Part shown: positions 20,234 through 28,088 of the stretch, piece by piece
Position numbering within the stretch: position 1 is the stretch's first letter
How the letters are laid out: the number at the start of each line of letters is the position of its first letter
NCBI GenBank assembly: GCA_029098185.1
Contig: JAQXNV010000038.1
Span: 1 to 43,921 of the forward strand
Source: Oscillospiraceae bacterium
Lineage (GTDB): Bacteria > Bacillota > Clostridia > Oscillospirales > Acutalibacteraceae
DNA: 43,921 nucleotides
Reading direction: 5' to 3'
Position numbers and translations under genes: made by a program
The notes under the pieces: generated by a model
Database searches by the model: none
What the model was told of the DNA's origin: nothing
The model's input: only the letters and a program-made list of their open reading frames with translations

Positions 20234-21393
20234 AGCGAAGGAAGCGATGGATCGTGCTCCTGTTTACTGTGTGCTGTGTCTTTTTCTGGGCTGCTCCAAC
20301 GGTATATGGTGAGGAGGCCTCCCGGCCGGACAGCGCAGTATTGGAGCAACAACTGGAGGAATCCGGCGCCAAAGAGCTGCCGGATCGTCTGCCCGAAGAA
20401 ACAAGAGAGGGCCTTTCCGAAATTGGCGTTGACAGCGTTGATCTGGAGCAGGTCGGCGCAGTGGATGCCGGGGATATTCTTTCGTCTATCGTGCGCAGCA
20501 TCACCGAAAAGCTGCCGTCGATCCTGACTGCGTTTTTCTCCATGATCGCCGTCATGCTGCTCCTTGCCCTGGTCAATTCCATGAAGCTCTCTTTGGGCGA
20601 ACAGCCGGTAGGCGGTGTCATCCATCTGGTGGGGATGCTCTGTGTCATCGGGATCGTTCTCACGCCGGTCGTCACCTGTATTACAGAGGCAGCCACAGTC
20701 ATCAGCGGCGGGGCTTATTTCATGCTGGGCTGTATTCCGGTTCTGGTAGGATTTCTGTTTGCTGCCGGACAGGTCAGCGCCGGAACATCCTTTAGCGCAT
20801 TGCTTCTGGCCCTTTGCAATGTGGTGTCCTTTGCAGCTTCCCATTTCATTGTGCCGGTGCTCCATATTTTTCTCGGTTTTTCTCTGGTATCGTCGTTGTC
20901 GCCCAATCTGAACCTAAACGGTATCTGCAAGAGCTTTTACGCTGTGCTCAAGTGGATCCTTGGATTTGCCATGACCATCTTTTCCGGTCTGCTGACCATG
21001 CAGGGCCTATTGGGCAGCGCAGTGGACGTGACGACCAATAAATCGGTAAAGTTTGTCGTTTCCAGCTTTGTGCCCATTGTCGGCACAGCCTTGGGAGAAG
21101 CATTTGGCACCGTGCATAGCTGCGCCAAAGCGTTAAAATCCGGCGTAGGCGCCTTTGGCATTTTAGCCATCGGCTTTTTGTTCTTGCCGATCCTGCTCCA
21201 GTGCGTTTTGTGGATGCTGTCGTTGTCCGTCGGCGCCGGCATAGGCGATGTGTTTGACCTGCGGGAGCTGTCCGCCCTGCTGCGTTCCATCGCAAAGGTG
21301 ATCTCCATGCTGGTGGCTATCCTGTTGTGCTGTGTCGTGATGCTGGTGGTGTCGCTGGAGATCATCATGATGACGGGAGGTGGAACTGGATGA
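20230..21393 (+). CDS. spoIIIAE: Stage III sporulation protein AE
   Basis: A 387-residue integral membrane protein and the largest membrane subunit of the channel. It has an N-terminal signal sequence (RWIVLLFTVCCVFFWAAPTVYG), an extracytoplasmic acidic region to about residue 90, then roughly seven to eight membrane helices. FVPIVGTALGEAFGTVHSCAKALKS near residue 280-300 is a recognisable family stretch. ATGA overlaps occur at both ends, with spoIIIAD and spoIIIAF. Confidence 0.94.
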   Translation: MKRRKRWIVLLFTVCCVFFWAAPTVYGEEASRPDSAVLEQQLEESGAKELPDRLPEETREGLSEIGVDSVDLEQVGAVDAGDILSSIVRSITEKLPSILTAFFSMIAVMLLLALVNSMKLSLGEQPVGGVIHLVGMLCVIGIVLTPVVTCITEAATVISGGAYFMLGCIPVLVGFLFAAGQVSAGTSFSALLLALCNVVSFAASHFIVPVLHIFLGFSLVSSLSPNLNLNGICKSFYAVLKWILGFAMTIFSGLLTMQGLLGSAVDVTTNKSVKFVVSSFVPIVGTALGEAFGTVHSCAKALKSGVGAFGILAIGFLFLPILLQCVLWMLSLSVGAGIGDVFDLRELSALLRSIAKVISMLVAILLCCVVMLVVSLEIIMMTGGGTG

Positions 21394-21917
21394 GTCAGGT
21401 GCAGCAATGGGCTGGTGCGTTGTGTTTGCTCGTGCTCATCAGCACAGTTATCCAATATGTGCTGCCCAGCGGCGCAATGGCGCGGTCCATGAAGCTGGTA
21501 CTGGGCGGGTTCCTCGTTTTGGGGATGATCGTTCCCCTGGTGGAGCTGGTACAGTCATCGGATTGGGACATTTCCCTGGGACAATCTGCCAAAGCTTCAG
21601 AGGAATTGCTTTTGGAGGAAGCCAATGGACAGATTTTACGGCAGGCCCAGCGCAATGTAGAAGGCGTTGTGGCACAAACTCTGTCGTCCATGGGGATTTT
21701 TCCGGAAAATATCACGGTGGAAATGGATACCGACGAGGACAAAAGCATAGTTATAGAAAAAGTGGTCGTTGGGATCGGGTTTTCAGATCGGGCTCAAGGG
21801 GAGCACATCCGGGAAACGCTCGAAACGACGTTGGGTGTCAAAGCGGAGGTTGTGATCAATGGCGGAGGAGAAAAAGCGATCGTTCCAGAAGTGGATGACG
21901 AAGCTGGCGGGCAATAG
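21390..21917 (+). CDS. spoIIIAF: Stage III sporulation protein AF
   Basis: A 175-residue protein with two N-terminal membrane helices (~8-25 and ~35-53) and a soluble C-terminal ring-building-motif-like domain. The start is the ATG at 21390 overlapping the spoIIIAE stop, with GGGAGGTGG upstream. Its last 59 bases overlap the spoIIIAG start, an unusually long overlap for this operon but with both frames clearly coding. Confidence 0.92.
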   Translation: MSQVQQWAGALCLLVLISTVIQYVLPSGAMARSMKLVLGGFLVLGMIVPLVELVQSSDWDISLGQSAKASEELLLEEANGQILRQAQRNVEGVVAQTLSSMGIFPENITVEMDTDEDKSIVIEKVVVGIGFSDRAQGEHIRETLETTLGVKAEVVINGGGEKAIVPEVDDEAGGQ

Positions 21918-22449
21918 CGCATACCGGCGGATATTAGTACTGGTGGGACTGGGCTTGATGGCGGTGATCCTGCTGTCCAGTTTCTTTACCAGGAGATCGG
22001 ATACCCGTGCAGAGACAGAAGCGTCTGCCCAAACTGTCAGCCAGACCGTAGAGGACTATGCTGCTCAGCTAGAGCAAAGTCTGACAGCCATGCTGGAGCA
22101 GATCGAGGGCGTTGGAAAGGCACAGGTCATGGTGACCATTGAGAAAGGGGTGGAGAACATCTATGCCACAGAGCAGAAAACGAGCAAGCAGGTGACGGAA
22201 AATAGAAGCACGAGCAGTGACGGCAGGAACCAGGAAAACGATCAGGTGGAGACGACCTATATTTTGGTAAAGGATGCCGACGGCGGCCAAAGAGCCGTGG
22301 CGGTCACGCAGTTGCAACCAGTGGTAAAGGGTGTTGTCGTCGTGTGTGACGGCGGCAGCAGCACTACAGTACAGCAGCAGGTCATCAATGCAGTGACTAC
22401 CGCATTGGATCTTTCCTCTGCAAAGGTTTGTGTTGTCAGCGCAAAATAA
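21859..22449 (+). CDS. spoIIIAG: Stage III sporulation protein AG
   Basis: SpoIIIAG forms the large ring of the feeding-tube channel in the intermembrane space. The 196 residues have a basic N-terminus, one membrane helix (YRRILVLVGLGLMAVILLSSFF), and a YscJ/FliF-like ring-building domain. That domain includes LEQIEGVGKAQVMVTIEKG, a characteristic insertion rich in Ser, Asn and Gln, and a C-terminal KGVVVVCDGGSS...ALDLSSAKVCVV. The ATG at 21859 has GGAGG nine bases upstream, inside spoIIIAF. Confidence 0.95.
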   Translation: MAEEKKRSFQKWMTKLAGNSAYRRILVLVGLGLMAVILLSSFFTRRSDTRAETEASAQTVSQTVEDYAAQLEQSLTAMLEQIEGVGKAQVMVTIEKGVENIYATEQKTSKQVTENRSTSSDGRNQENDQVETTYILVKDADGGQRAVAVTQLQPVVKGVVVVCDGGSSTTVQQQVINAVTTALDLSSAKVCVVSAK

Positions 22450-22474
22450 AAATGGAATGTGGGAGTGAGCAGTA

Positions 22475-23158
22475 ATGAGTTTTGGAAAAAGACAACTGAT
22501 TTTAGCAGCCTTAGTGGTTTCTCTTGGCGCAGCGGTTTATCTCAATTGGCAGTTTTCCGGCAAAAATGACTTGCAGGCAGTAGAGGCCAGCACATCGGAA
22601 AAAGAGCTGGGAACGGCGCAGCTGGTCAATGGGTCCGACGTGCTGACGAGCCAGCCGGAAACATCGGAATCCCAGGTCGAATCAGCACAGGGGGGTGTTC
22701 TTTCAAACGCAGAGCAGGAAAGCACTTCTGAAGGAGCAAAAGAAGATGCAATGGACGGGGAAGCAGAAGCCACAGCCGGAGAGGTGGAACAAGGCAGCGA
22801 TGATTATTTTGCCGAAGCTTGTCTAGCCCGGCAAAAGACGCGGGATGAAGCAGTAGAGATGCTCAATCAGGTCCTCAACGACAGCGAAGCAACCACCGAG
22901 GAGACCCAGAAAGCGGTAGAGCAGTCCTCGGAGATCGCCAAAAATATGCTGGCAGAGAGCAACATTGAAAGCATGGTCAAATCAAAGGGCTATACAGACT
23001 GTGTGGCGTTCTTGCAGGACGGCACCTGTAATGTGGTCGTTGGGAAATCGTCAGAATTTACCGCAGAGGATGCGGCGACCATTCAGGATATTGTCGTTGG
23101 ACAGAGTGATGTATCTGCGGACCAGATCAAAATCGTGGATCATCAGACAACAGAATAG
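22475..23158 (+). CDS. spoIIIAH: Stage III sporulation protein AH
   Basis: SpoIIIAH is the mother-cell partner of forespore SpoIIQ. The 227 residues show an N-terminal membrane anchor (ILAALVVSLGAAVYLNWQF), a long acidic, Ser/Thr/Glu-rich linker (~35-105), and a C-terminal ring-building domain with YFAEACLARQKTRDEAVEMLNQVL and a short terminal fold. The family N-terminus with LNW..S after the helix is conserved. The operon ends here; the next gene, nusB, has its own promoter. Confidence 0.95.
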   Translation: MSFGKRQLILAALVVSLGAAVYLNWQFSGKNDLQAVEASTSEKELGTAQLVNGSDVLTSQPETSESQVESAQGGVLSNAEQESTSEGAKEDAMDGEAEATAGEVEQGSDDYFAEACLARQKTRDEAVEMLNQVLNDSEATTEETQKAVEQSSEIAKNMLAESNIESMVKSKGYTDCVAFLQDGTCNVVVGKSSEFTAEDAATIQDIVVGQSDVSADQIKIVDHQTTE

Positions 23159-23207
23159 GGCAAAACAAAAATATTTTGCTGCAATTGTTTTCTAACGGCG
23201 AATTTTA

Positions 23208-23216
23208 TGGTATACT
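23208..23216 (+). promoter_or_regulatory. Extended -10 promoter for nusB
   Basis: TGG-TATACT: an extended TG at 23208-23209 and -10 hexamer TATACT at 23211-23216, in AT-rich DNA after spoIIIAH. The -35 (TTTTCT at 17 bases) is weak, as is common for extended -10 promoters. Transcription would begin near 23223, upstream of the leader terminator. Confidence 0.68.
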
Positions 23217-23255
23217 GAAACTGTGGAAGTTTGAAATTCGAATTTAGAAAAGAGC

Positions 23256-23287
23256 AAAGGCCTCCACACCCAGTGGCGGCCTTTTTT
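23256..23287 (+). terminator. Leader terminator/attenuator before nusB
   Basis: AAAGGCC-T-CCAC (23256-23267) pairs with GTGG-C-GGCC plus T's (23273-23284), five-base loop, then six T. It lies between the TATACT promoter and the nusB start, so it can end spoIIIA read-through and also attenuate nusB. TGTGGA at 23222-23227 is complementary to TCCACA at 23263-23268, a possible antiterminator pairing. Confidence 0.8.
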
Positions 23288-23301
23288 CGTTAGGAGGAAA
23301 C

Positions 23302-23712
23302 ATGAGCAGAAGGGAAGAACGGGAACAAGTATTTGCACTGCTGTTTGAGCGGTTAGTCAATCAGAATTCCGTGGAGGAGGTCATGGAAAACGCTGGCCTG
23401 GCACGGGATTGTCAGGTGACGGAGTTCATGAAAACGGTGGCCTATGGTGTAGAAAGCCATGAAGCGGAGATCGATGGGATCATCGAAGATAATCTGACCG
23501 GACGCTGGAAACGCAGCCGGCTCTCCAAAGTGACGATGGCACTGCTCCAGCTTGCTATTTTTGAGATGAAGTATCTGCCGGACATTCCGCTGAAGGTGTC
23601 TATCAATGAGTCGGTAGAACTGGCAAAGCTGTACGGCGGCAGCGATGATGCCGCTTTCCTGAACGGCGTGCTGGGCGGTGTGGTGAAAGGACTGGAAAAC
23701 GCCAATGCGTAG
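23302..23712 (+). CDS. nusB: Transcription antitermination factor NusB
   Basis: NusB binds boxA RNA with NusE/S10 and promotes antitermination of rRNA operons. The 136 residues are the normal size. Family marks are the N-terminal SRREEREQVFALLFE helix, the central LTGRWKRSRLSKVTMALLQLAIFEMKYL and the C-terminal INESVELAKLYGGSDDAAFLNGVLGGV. TTAGGAGGAAAC precedes the ATG. The last eight bases overlap the next gene. Confidence 0.96.
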   Translation: MSRREEREQVFALLFERLVNQNSVEEVMENAGLARDCQVTEFMKTVAYGVESHEAEIDGIIEDNLTGRWKRSRLSKVTMALLQLAIFEMKYLPDIPLKVSINESVELAKLYGGSDDAAFLNGVLGGVVKGLENANA

Positions 23713-24637
23713 TTTTCTCGGCATAGACACCAGCAATTACACCACCTCGGCCGCCCGTTACACCGATGGAGCCGTAACGCAGCAAAAGCAACTGCTTCCC
23801 GTAAAGGCGGGGCAGTTGGGCTTGCGCCAGAGCGACGCTGTATTTCATCATGTGCAGCAGCTTCCGACCATGCTGTCGCCACTGCTGCAAATGGAAATGC
23901 CCATCAGTGCCATCGGCGTTTCCACTCGTCCGAGGGATATGGAGGGCTCTTATATGCCGTGCTTTACCGTTGGCGCCGGATTTGCAAAGAGCCTTTCGGA
24001 AGGGCTAGGTGTTCCGCTGTACCACTTTTCTCATCAGGCGGGACATATTGCGGCAGCCCTTTATTCTGCCGGACGACTGGACCTGCTGCACCAGCGCTTT
24101 CTGGCCTATCACGTTTCCGGCGGTACGACAGAAGCCGTTCTGGTAACGCCGGAGACAGAACACGTTTTTCATTGTGAGATCGTGTCTCAGTCCCTGGATC
24201 TAAAAGGCGGCCAGGCCGTAGACCGTGTGGGATTGCTGCTGGGGCTACCTTTCCCGGCAGGAAAGCAATTGGAGGCGCTGGCGCTGCAATGGACAGAGCG
24301 TCTGCCGGTCCATGCCACGATGAAGGGAAACGACTTTTGCCTGTCCGGACTGGAAAATCAATGCCAAAAACTGCTGCGGGAAGGTGCGCCAAAGGAGCAG
24401 ATCGCCCGCTATTGTTTGGAATCCATCGGGGTCGCGCTGGAGCGTTCCTGCGCTCAGCTTTTAAAGACATATGGCACTTTGCCGGTAGTGTTTGCCGGCG
24501 GCGTCATGTCCAATTCCATCCTGCGGGAGCGACTGAGCGGAAAATTTGGCGCTTACTTTGCCGCCCCGGAATTTTCTACAGATAACGCAGCCGGTATCGC
24601 GGTGCTGACTGCTGTGAAACAGGGAGCGATAGTATGA
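23705..24637 (+). CDS. TsaD-like M22/Kae1-family protein
   Basis: A 310-residue ASKHA-fold protein of peptidase family M22. It has the N-terminal phosphate loop LGIDTSNYTTSAA, the metal-binding HxxxH in FSHQAGHIAAAL, a second loop VSGGTTEAVL, and FAGGVMSNS near the C-terminus. TsaD itself makes t6A in tRNA and is longer (~335-340 residues) with HMEGHI; this shorter, clostridial paralogue is usually annotated only as an M22 or Kae1-like protein. It occupies the place that folD has between nusB and xseA in Bacillus. Function is unknown. It overlaps nusB and xseA, so it belongs to that operon. Confidence 0.85.
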   Translation: MRSFLGIDTSNYTTSAARYTDGAVTQQKQLLPVKAGQLGLRQSDAVFHHVQQLPTMLSPLLQMEMPISAIGVSTRPRDMEGSYMPCFTVGAGFAKSLSEGLGVPLYHFSHQAGHIAAALYSAGRLDLLHQRFLAYHVSGGTTEAVLVTPETEHVFHCEIVSQSLDLKGGQAVDRVGLLLGLPFPAGKQLEALALQWTERLPVHATMKGNDFCLSGLENQCQKLLREGAPKEQIARYCLESIGVALERSCAQLLKTYGTLPVVFAGGVMSNSILRERLSGKFGAYFAAPEFSTDNAAGIAVLTAVKQGAIV

Positions 24638-25878
24638 TCCAAAAACCTGTGTTGTTGACAGTATCCCAGTTGAATCGTTATCTCAAGGCAAAATTTGAGG
24701 AGGACGAGCATTTGCGGTCTGTTTTTCTGACCGGTGAGATCTCCAATTTTACGAATCATTATAAGTCGGGACATTTGTATTTTTCCCTGAAGGATGAAAC
24801 AGCCGCCATCAAAGCGGTGATGTTTGTGTCTCACGCATCTCGATTGCGGTTTTTGCCAAAGGACGGCATGAAGGTCCTTGCCCGTGGTCGGGTATCCGTT
24901 TATGAAGCTTCGGGGCAATACCAACTTTATGTGGAGGATCTACAGCCGGACGGCATCGGCGCATTGAACCTGGCCTATGAGCAAATGAAACAAAAGCTGG
25001 AAAAGGAGGGGTTATTTTCCCCGGAGCGGAAAAAGCCCATCCCAAAGTTCCCGGAACGCATCGGCGTCATCACATCGCCTACCGGCGCCGCAGTGCGGGA
25101 CATCCAGCAGATCCTGGCTCGGCGGTATCCTCTGGCAAAGGTGATCCTTGCGCCGGTGCTCGTTCAGGGAGAAAATGCCGCGCCGCAGATCGTTAACGCC
25201 ATTGAGCGGTTTAATGCTCTGGATTGTGCCGATGTCCTGATCGTTGGCCGGGGCGGCGGTTCCATAGAGGATCTGTGGGCCTTTAACGAAGAATCCGTTG
25301 CCAGAGCGGTAGCTGCTTCCCATATCCCTGTCATTTCTGCCGTGGGCCATGAAACAGACTTTACCATCTGCGATTTCGTGGCCGATCTGCGGGCGCCAAC
25401 GCCTTCTGCCGCAGCAGAGCTGGCCGTGCCGGACCGGGATGAGCTGCTGGAAGTGATCTCTAGTCTCCAGTATACGATGGAGCAGCTTTTGCGCGCCCGG
25501 TTACTGCACTGGAAGCAGCAGCTCGATGAGCTTTCCGCCTGCCGGTATTTATCCAGCCCGGAGATATGGCTCACAGAGCATCACCGAAAGCTGGACACGA
25601 TGACCACCCGATTGTCTGCTTCGCTGCGAATGCGGACAGCACAGGAGCAAGGCCGTCTGTCTGCCCTGGCGGGAAAGCTGGATGGACTGAGTCCACTGAA
25701 AGTTTTAGAACGGGGATTTGTTTACGCTACAGATTCCACGGGCAAGCTATTGACAGATGTTTCTGAGACAGCGGTGGGAGATGCTCTACGCCTGCGCCTG
25801 CGCAATGGAACCGTTGCTTGCACGGTCACTTCGGTAGAAAGGATGGAGGAACTAGATGAATCAAAACATGACGTTTGA
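24634..25878 (+). CDS. xseA: Exodeoxyribonuclease VII large subunit
   Basis: The catalytic subunit of the single-strand-specific exonuclease. Residues ~5-100 form the OB-fold nucleic-acid-binding domain (VSQLNRYLKAKFEEDEHLRSVFLTGEISN). The catalytic domain follows with RIGVITSPTGAAVRDI, the VGRGGGSIEDLWAFNEE motif and SAVGHETDFTICDFVADLRAPTPSAAAE. A C-terminal helical region completes the 414 residues. The ATG overlaps the M22 stop (ATGA), and xseB starts inside its 3' end. Confidence 0.96.
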   Translation: MIQKPVLLTVSQLNRYLKAKFEEDEHLRSVFLTGEISNFTNHYKSGHLYFSLKDETAAIKAVMFVSHASRLRFLPKDGMKVLARGRVSVYEASGQYQLYVEDLQPDGIGALNLAYEQMKQKLEKEGLFSPERKKPIPKFPERIGVITSPTGAAVRDIQQILARRYPLAKVILAPVLVQGENAAPQIVNAIERFNALDCADVLIVGRGGGSIEDLWAFNEESVARAVAASHIPVISAVGHETDFTICDFVADLRAPTPSAAAELAVPDRDELLEVISSLQYTMEQLLRARLLHWKQQLDELSACRYLSSPEIWLTEHHRKLDTMTTRLSASLRMRTAQEQGRLSALAGKLDGLSPLKVLERGFVYATDSTGKLLTDVSETAVGDALRLRLRNGTVACTVTSVERMEELDESKHDV

Positions 25879-26059
25879 AACAGCGATGAAAAAACTGGCG
25901 CAGATCGTTGCTAAGTTGGAAAGCGGGACCCTTTCGCTGGAGGAGTCACTAAAGCTGTTTGAGGAAGGGACCGCATTGTCCGAGCACTGCTACAAAAAAT
26001 TGGCGCAGGCGGAGCAAAAAATTGAAGAAATAGATGCAATGGAGAAATCACATGAGTAA
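25856..26059 (+). CDS. xseB: Exodeoxyribonuclease VII small subunit
   Basis: A 67-residue helical protein with the family pattern TFETAMKKLAQIVAKLESGTLSLEESLKLFEEG, which assembles around XseA. It overlaps xseA by 23 bases and the polyprenyl synthase gene by eight, and GGAGGAAC lies just upstream of the ATG. Confidence 0.95.
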   Translation: MNQNMTFETAMKKLAQIVAKLESGTLSLEESLKLFEEGTALSEHCYKKLAQAEQKIEEIDAMEKSHE

Positions 26060-26951
26060 TTTATCGCAACGGCAGCAAAAGCTGCTTTCGATGATCGAAC
26101 AAAAGTTGGCCCAATTGCTTCCGGAAGAAAATGAGCTGTATCAGCCGCTTCTGGATTCCATGGGCTATAGCTTACTGGATGGCGGCAAACGGATCCGTCC
26201 CTTGCTGACGCTGGAATTCTGCGCCCTGTGCGGCGGTGAACCGGAGAACGCTTTGCCGTTTGGCTGTGCGCTGGAAATGATCCATACCTATTCTCTGATC
26301 CACGATGACCTGCCCTGTATGGACGACGACGATATGCGGCGGGGCAGACCCTCCAATCATAAAGCCTACGGAGAAGCTACGGCACTGCTGGCAGGCGATG
26401 CGTTACAAGCGCTGGCCTTTGCTGTGATGCTGTCCGAATCATCCGTTGAAAAGGTCGGGGCAGAACGAGCCGTCCAGGCGGCACATTGCCTGGCCACAGC
26501 CGCCGGCGCCAGCGGCATGGTAGGCGGCCAGGTCATCGATCTATCCAGTGAGGGCAAAAAGGTGTCCGTTGGGGTCTTGCGGCAGATGGATGCGTTAAAG
26601 ACCGGCGCGCTGATCTCCGCTGCCTGCCAGATGGGCTGTATCCTGGGCGGCGGTACAAAAGCGCAGCTAAAAGCGGCGCAGCGCTTTGCTTCAAACATCG
26701 GCCTTGCGTTCCAGATCGTCGATGATATTCTCGATGTGACCAGCACCACCGAGGAGCTGGGCAAACAGGTGGGCAGCGACCGGGCCAACGAAAAGTCCAC
26801 CTATGTTTCTGAGCTGGGACTGGAACAAGCAAAGGTGCTGTCAGCACAGTTGACCAGGGAAGCCATCGCCGCTTTGGAGATATTCCCGTCTGGAGAGGTT
26901 AAGGACGATGTTGTGGCGCTGGCGCAATATCTAGCCGTGCGGAAAAAATAA
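26052..26951 (+). CDS. ispA: Polyprenyl (farnesyl/geranyl-type) diphosphate synthase
   Basis: A trans-isoprenyl diphosphate synthase that condenses IPP with allylic diphosphates. The first Asp-rich motif is DDLPCMDDDDMRRGRPSNH and the second is QIVDDILDVT, with GGKRIRP near the N-terminus and AGDALQALAF. The IspA/FPP type is supported by the DDxxxxD spacing and by position after xseAB, as in Bacillus; chain length is not proved. I choose the ATG at 26052 after GGAGAA; the upstream in-frame ATG would extend into xseB. 299 residues. It follows the same operon, and dxs, often next, is absent here. Confidence 0.93.
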   Translation: MSNLSQRQQKLLSMIEQKLAQLLPEENELYQPLLDSMGYSLLDGGKRIRPLLTLEFCALCGGEPENALPFGCALEMIHTYSLIHDDLPCMDDDDMRRGRPSNHKAYGEATALLAGDALQALAFAVMLSESSVEKVGAERAVQAAHCLATAAGASGMVGGQVIDLSSEGKKVSVGVLRQMDALKTGALISAACQMGCILGGGTKAQLKAAQRFASNIGLAFQIVDDILDVTSTTEELGKQVGSDRANEKSTYVSELGLEQAKVLSAQLTREAIAALEIFPSGEVKDDVVALAQYLAVRKK

Positions 26952-26959
26952 AAAAGTGG

Positions 26960-26988
26960 TTGACAGAAACTTTTGTTTGTGATATGAT
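26960..26988 (+). promoter_or_regulatory. Strong sigma-A promoter for the L21 operon
   Basis: TTGACA (26960-26965), a 17-base spacer and TATGAT (26983-26988), one mismatch from consensus, nine bases after the ispA stop. Confidence 0.92.
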
Positions 26989-27069
26989 AGTAAGGCCGCA
27001 TATTATGGGTCATAAGCGGATTTTCCCACCCATCGTAGCGAGATTTTAAAGAAGGTAGGACCTTTCAGT
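26989..27069 (+). ncRNA. Probable ribosomal protein L21 leader
   Basis: The ~75-base untranslated leader between the promoter and rplU occupies the position of the L21 leader known from Firmicutes, an autoregulatory RNA bound by L21. It contains short complementary segments (GGCCGCATATTATG, CATAAGCGG, CCCACCCATCG) that could form a stem-loop. The assignment rests on position and gene order; I could not test it against a covariance model. Confidence 0.55.
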
Positions 27070-27378
27070 ATGTTTGCAGTAATCGAAACAGGCGGCAAGC
27101 AGTACAAAGTACAGAATGGCGATGTCATTTATGTAGAGAAGCTTGCAGCAGAAGAAAACACCGAGGTCAGCTTCCAGGTCGTTGCACTTGGCGGCGAGAA
27201 CGGCCTCAAAGTCGGCACACCATATGTGGACGGCGCATCCGTCACCGGTAAGGTACTCAAGACCGGCAAGGGCAAGAAGATCACAGTATTTACCTACAAG
27301 CCAAAGAAGGGCTCCAAGCGCAAGATGGGCCACAGACAGCCATACACAAAGGTTGAGATTTCCGCCATCAACGCATAA
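27070..27378 (+). CDS. rplU: 50S ribosomal protein L21
   Basis: A 102-residue L21: N-terminus [24 protein letters not shown], and the C-terminal [22 protein letters not shown] that contacts 23S rRNA. Gene order rplU-prp-rpmA-obg is the classic Firmicute arrangement. Codon use is strongly biased, as for an abundant protein. Confidence 0.98.
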   Translation: MFAVIETGGKQYKVQNGDVIYVEKLAAEENTEVSFQVVALGGENGLKVGTPYVDGASVTGKVLKTGKGKKITVFTYKPKKGSKRKMGHRQPYTKVEISAINA

Positions 27379-27384
27379 ATTTCA

Positions 27385-27708
27385 ATGATTTGTGTCAGCG
27401 TTTTGACAGCGTCTTCCGGTGAGATCGTCGGCTTTTCGCTCAAAGGCCATGCCGACTACGGGGAGCAAGGCAATGACATTGTCTGCGCGGCGGTTTCTTC
27501 CGCAGCGTATCTTGTGGCCAACACCGTCACCGATGTGCTCCATATTCATGGACAGGTCCTGGTGGAGGATGACGGCAGCCTGTATTTGCGGGTGTCCGGA
27601 AAAGACGCAATTCGATGCCGCGATCTCTTCGCGGGCTTCAAGCTGCATTTGGTTGGGCTTGAAGAGCAATATCCAGAAAATATTCAAGTCAATTATTTGG
27701 AGGTGTAA
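27385..27708 (+). CDS. prp: Ribosomal-processing cysteine protease Prp
   Basis: Prp removes the N-terminal extension of L27 in Firmicutes and related bacteria. The catalytic His is H22 in KGHADYG and the nucleophile is C34 in [12 protein letters not shown], at the same positions as described for the Staphylococcus aureus enzyme. The 107 residues are standard. There is no clear ribosome site: the ATG follows the rplU stop by six bases, so it is probably translated by reinitiation, which would keep it far below the ribosomal proteins. Its substrate, rpmA, is next. Confidence 0.95.
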   Translation: MICVSVLTASSGEIVGFSLKGHADYGEQGNDIVCAAVSSAAYLVANTVTDVLHIHGQVLVEDDGSLYLRVSGKDAIRCRDLFAGFKLHLVGLEEQYPENIQVNYLEV

Positions 27709-27712
27709 GGAA

Positions 27713-27997
27713 ATGCTGAAGATCAACATCCAGTTATTTGCTCACAAAAAAGGTATGGGTTCCACAAAGAACGGCCGTGATTCCGAGTCTAAGCGCCTTG
27801 GCGTAAAGCGTGCGGATGGTCAGTTCGTGCTGGCAGGCAACATCCTGGTTAAGCAGCGCGGTACACACATTCACCCAGGTAACAACGTCGGTATTGGTTC
27901 CGACGATACACTCTTTGCACTTGTCGATGGCAAGGTAAAGTTTGAGCGCATGGGCCGTGACCGCAAAAAGGTCAGTGTTTACGCAATTGAGCAGTAA
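27713..27997 (+). CDS. rpmA: 50S ribosomal protein L27, with cleavable N-terminal extension
   Basis: A 94-residue L27. The first ten residues [10 protein letters not shown] form the Firmicute-type extension, and Prp is expected to cut after the Ala, exposing [14 protein letters not shown], the tail that reaches toward the peptidyl-transferase centre. The remaining sequence ([25 protein letters not shown]) is canonical. The ATG at 27713 follows GGAGGTGTAAGG. Confidence 0.98.
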   Translation: MLKINIQLFAHKKGMGSTKNGRDSESKRLGVKRADGQFVLAGNILVKQRGTHIHPGNNVGIGSDDTLFALVDGKVKFERMGRDRKKVSVYAIEQ

Positions 27998-28024
27998 TTG
28001 CTGATCGTTATAAGTTGCATGATG

Positions 28025-28054
28025 ATCTCGGTAAGAAAACGCCCGGGATTTTTT
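28025..28054 (+). terminator. Probable terminator between rpmA and obg
   Basis: ATCTCGG (28025-28031) can pair with CCGGGAT (28043-28049), one wobble, 11-base loop, followed by six T. The long loop makes it weaker than the others, so partial read-through into obg is likely. Confidence 0.5.
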
Positions 28055-28088
28055 CATCGGAAAATCATAGGAAGAATGGCGGTATAGT

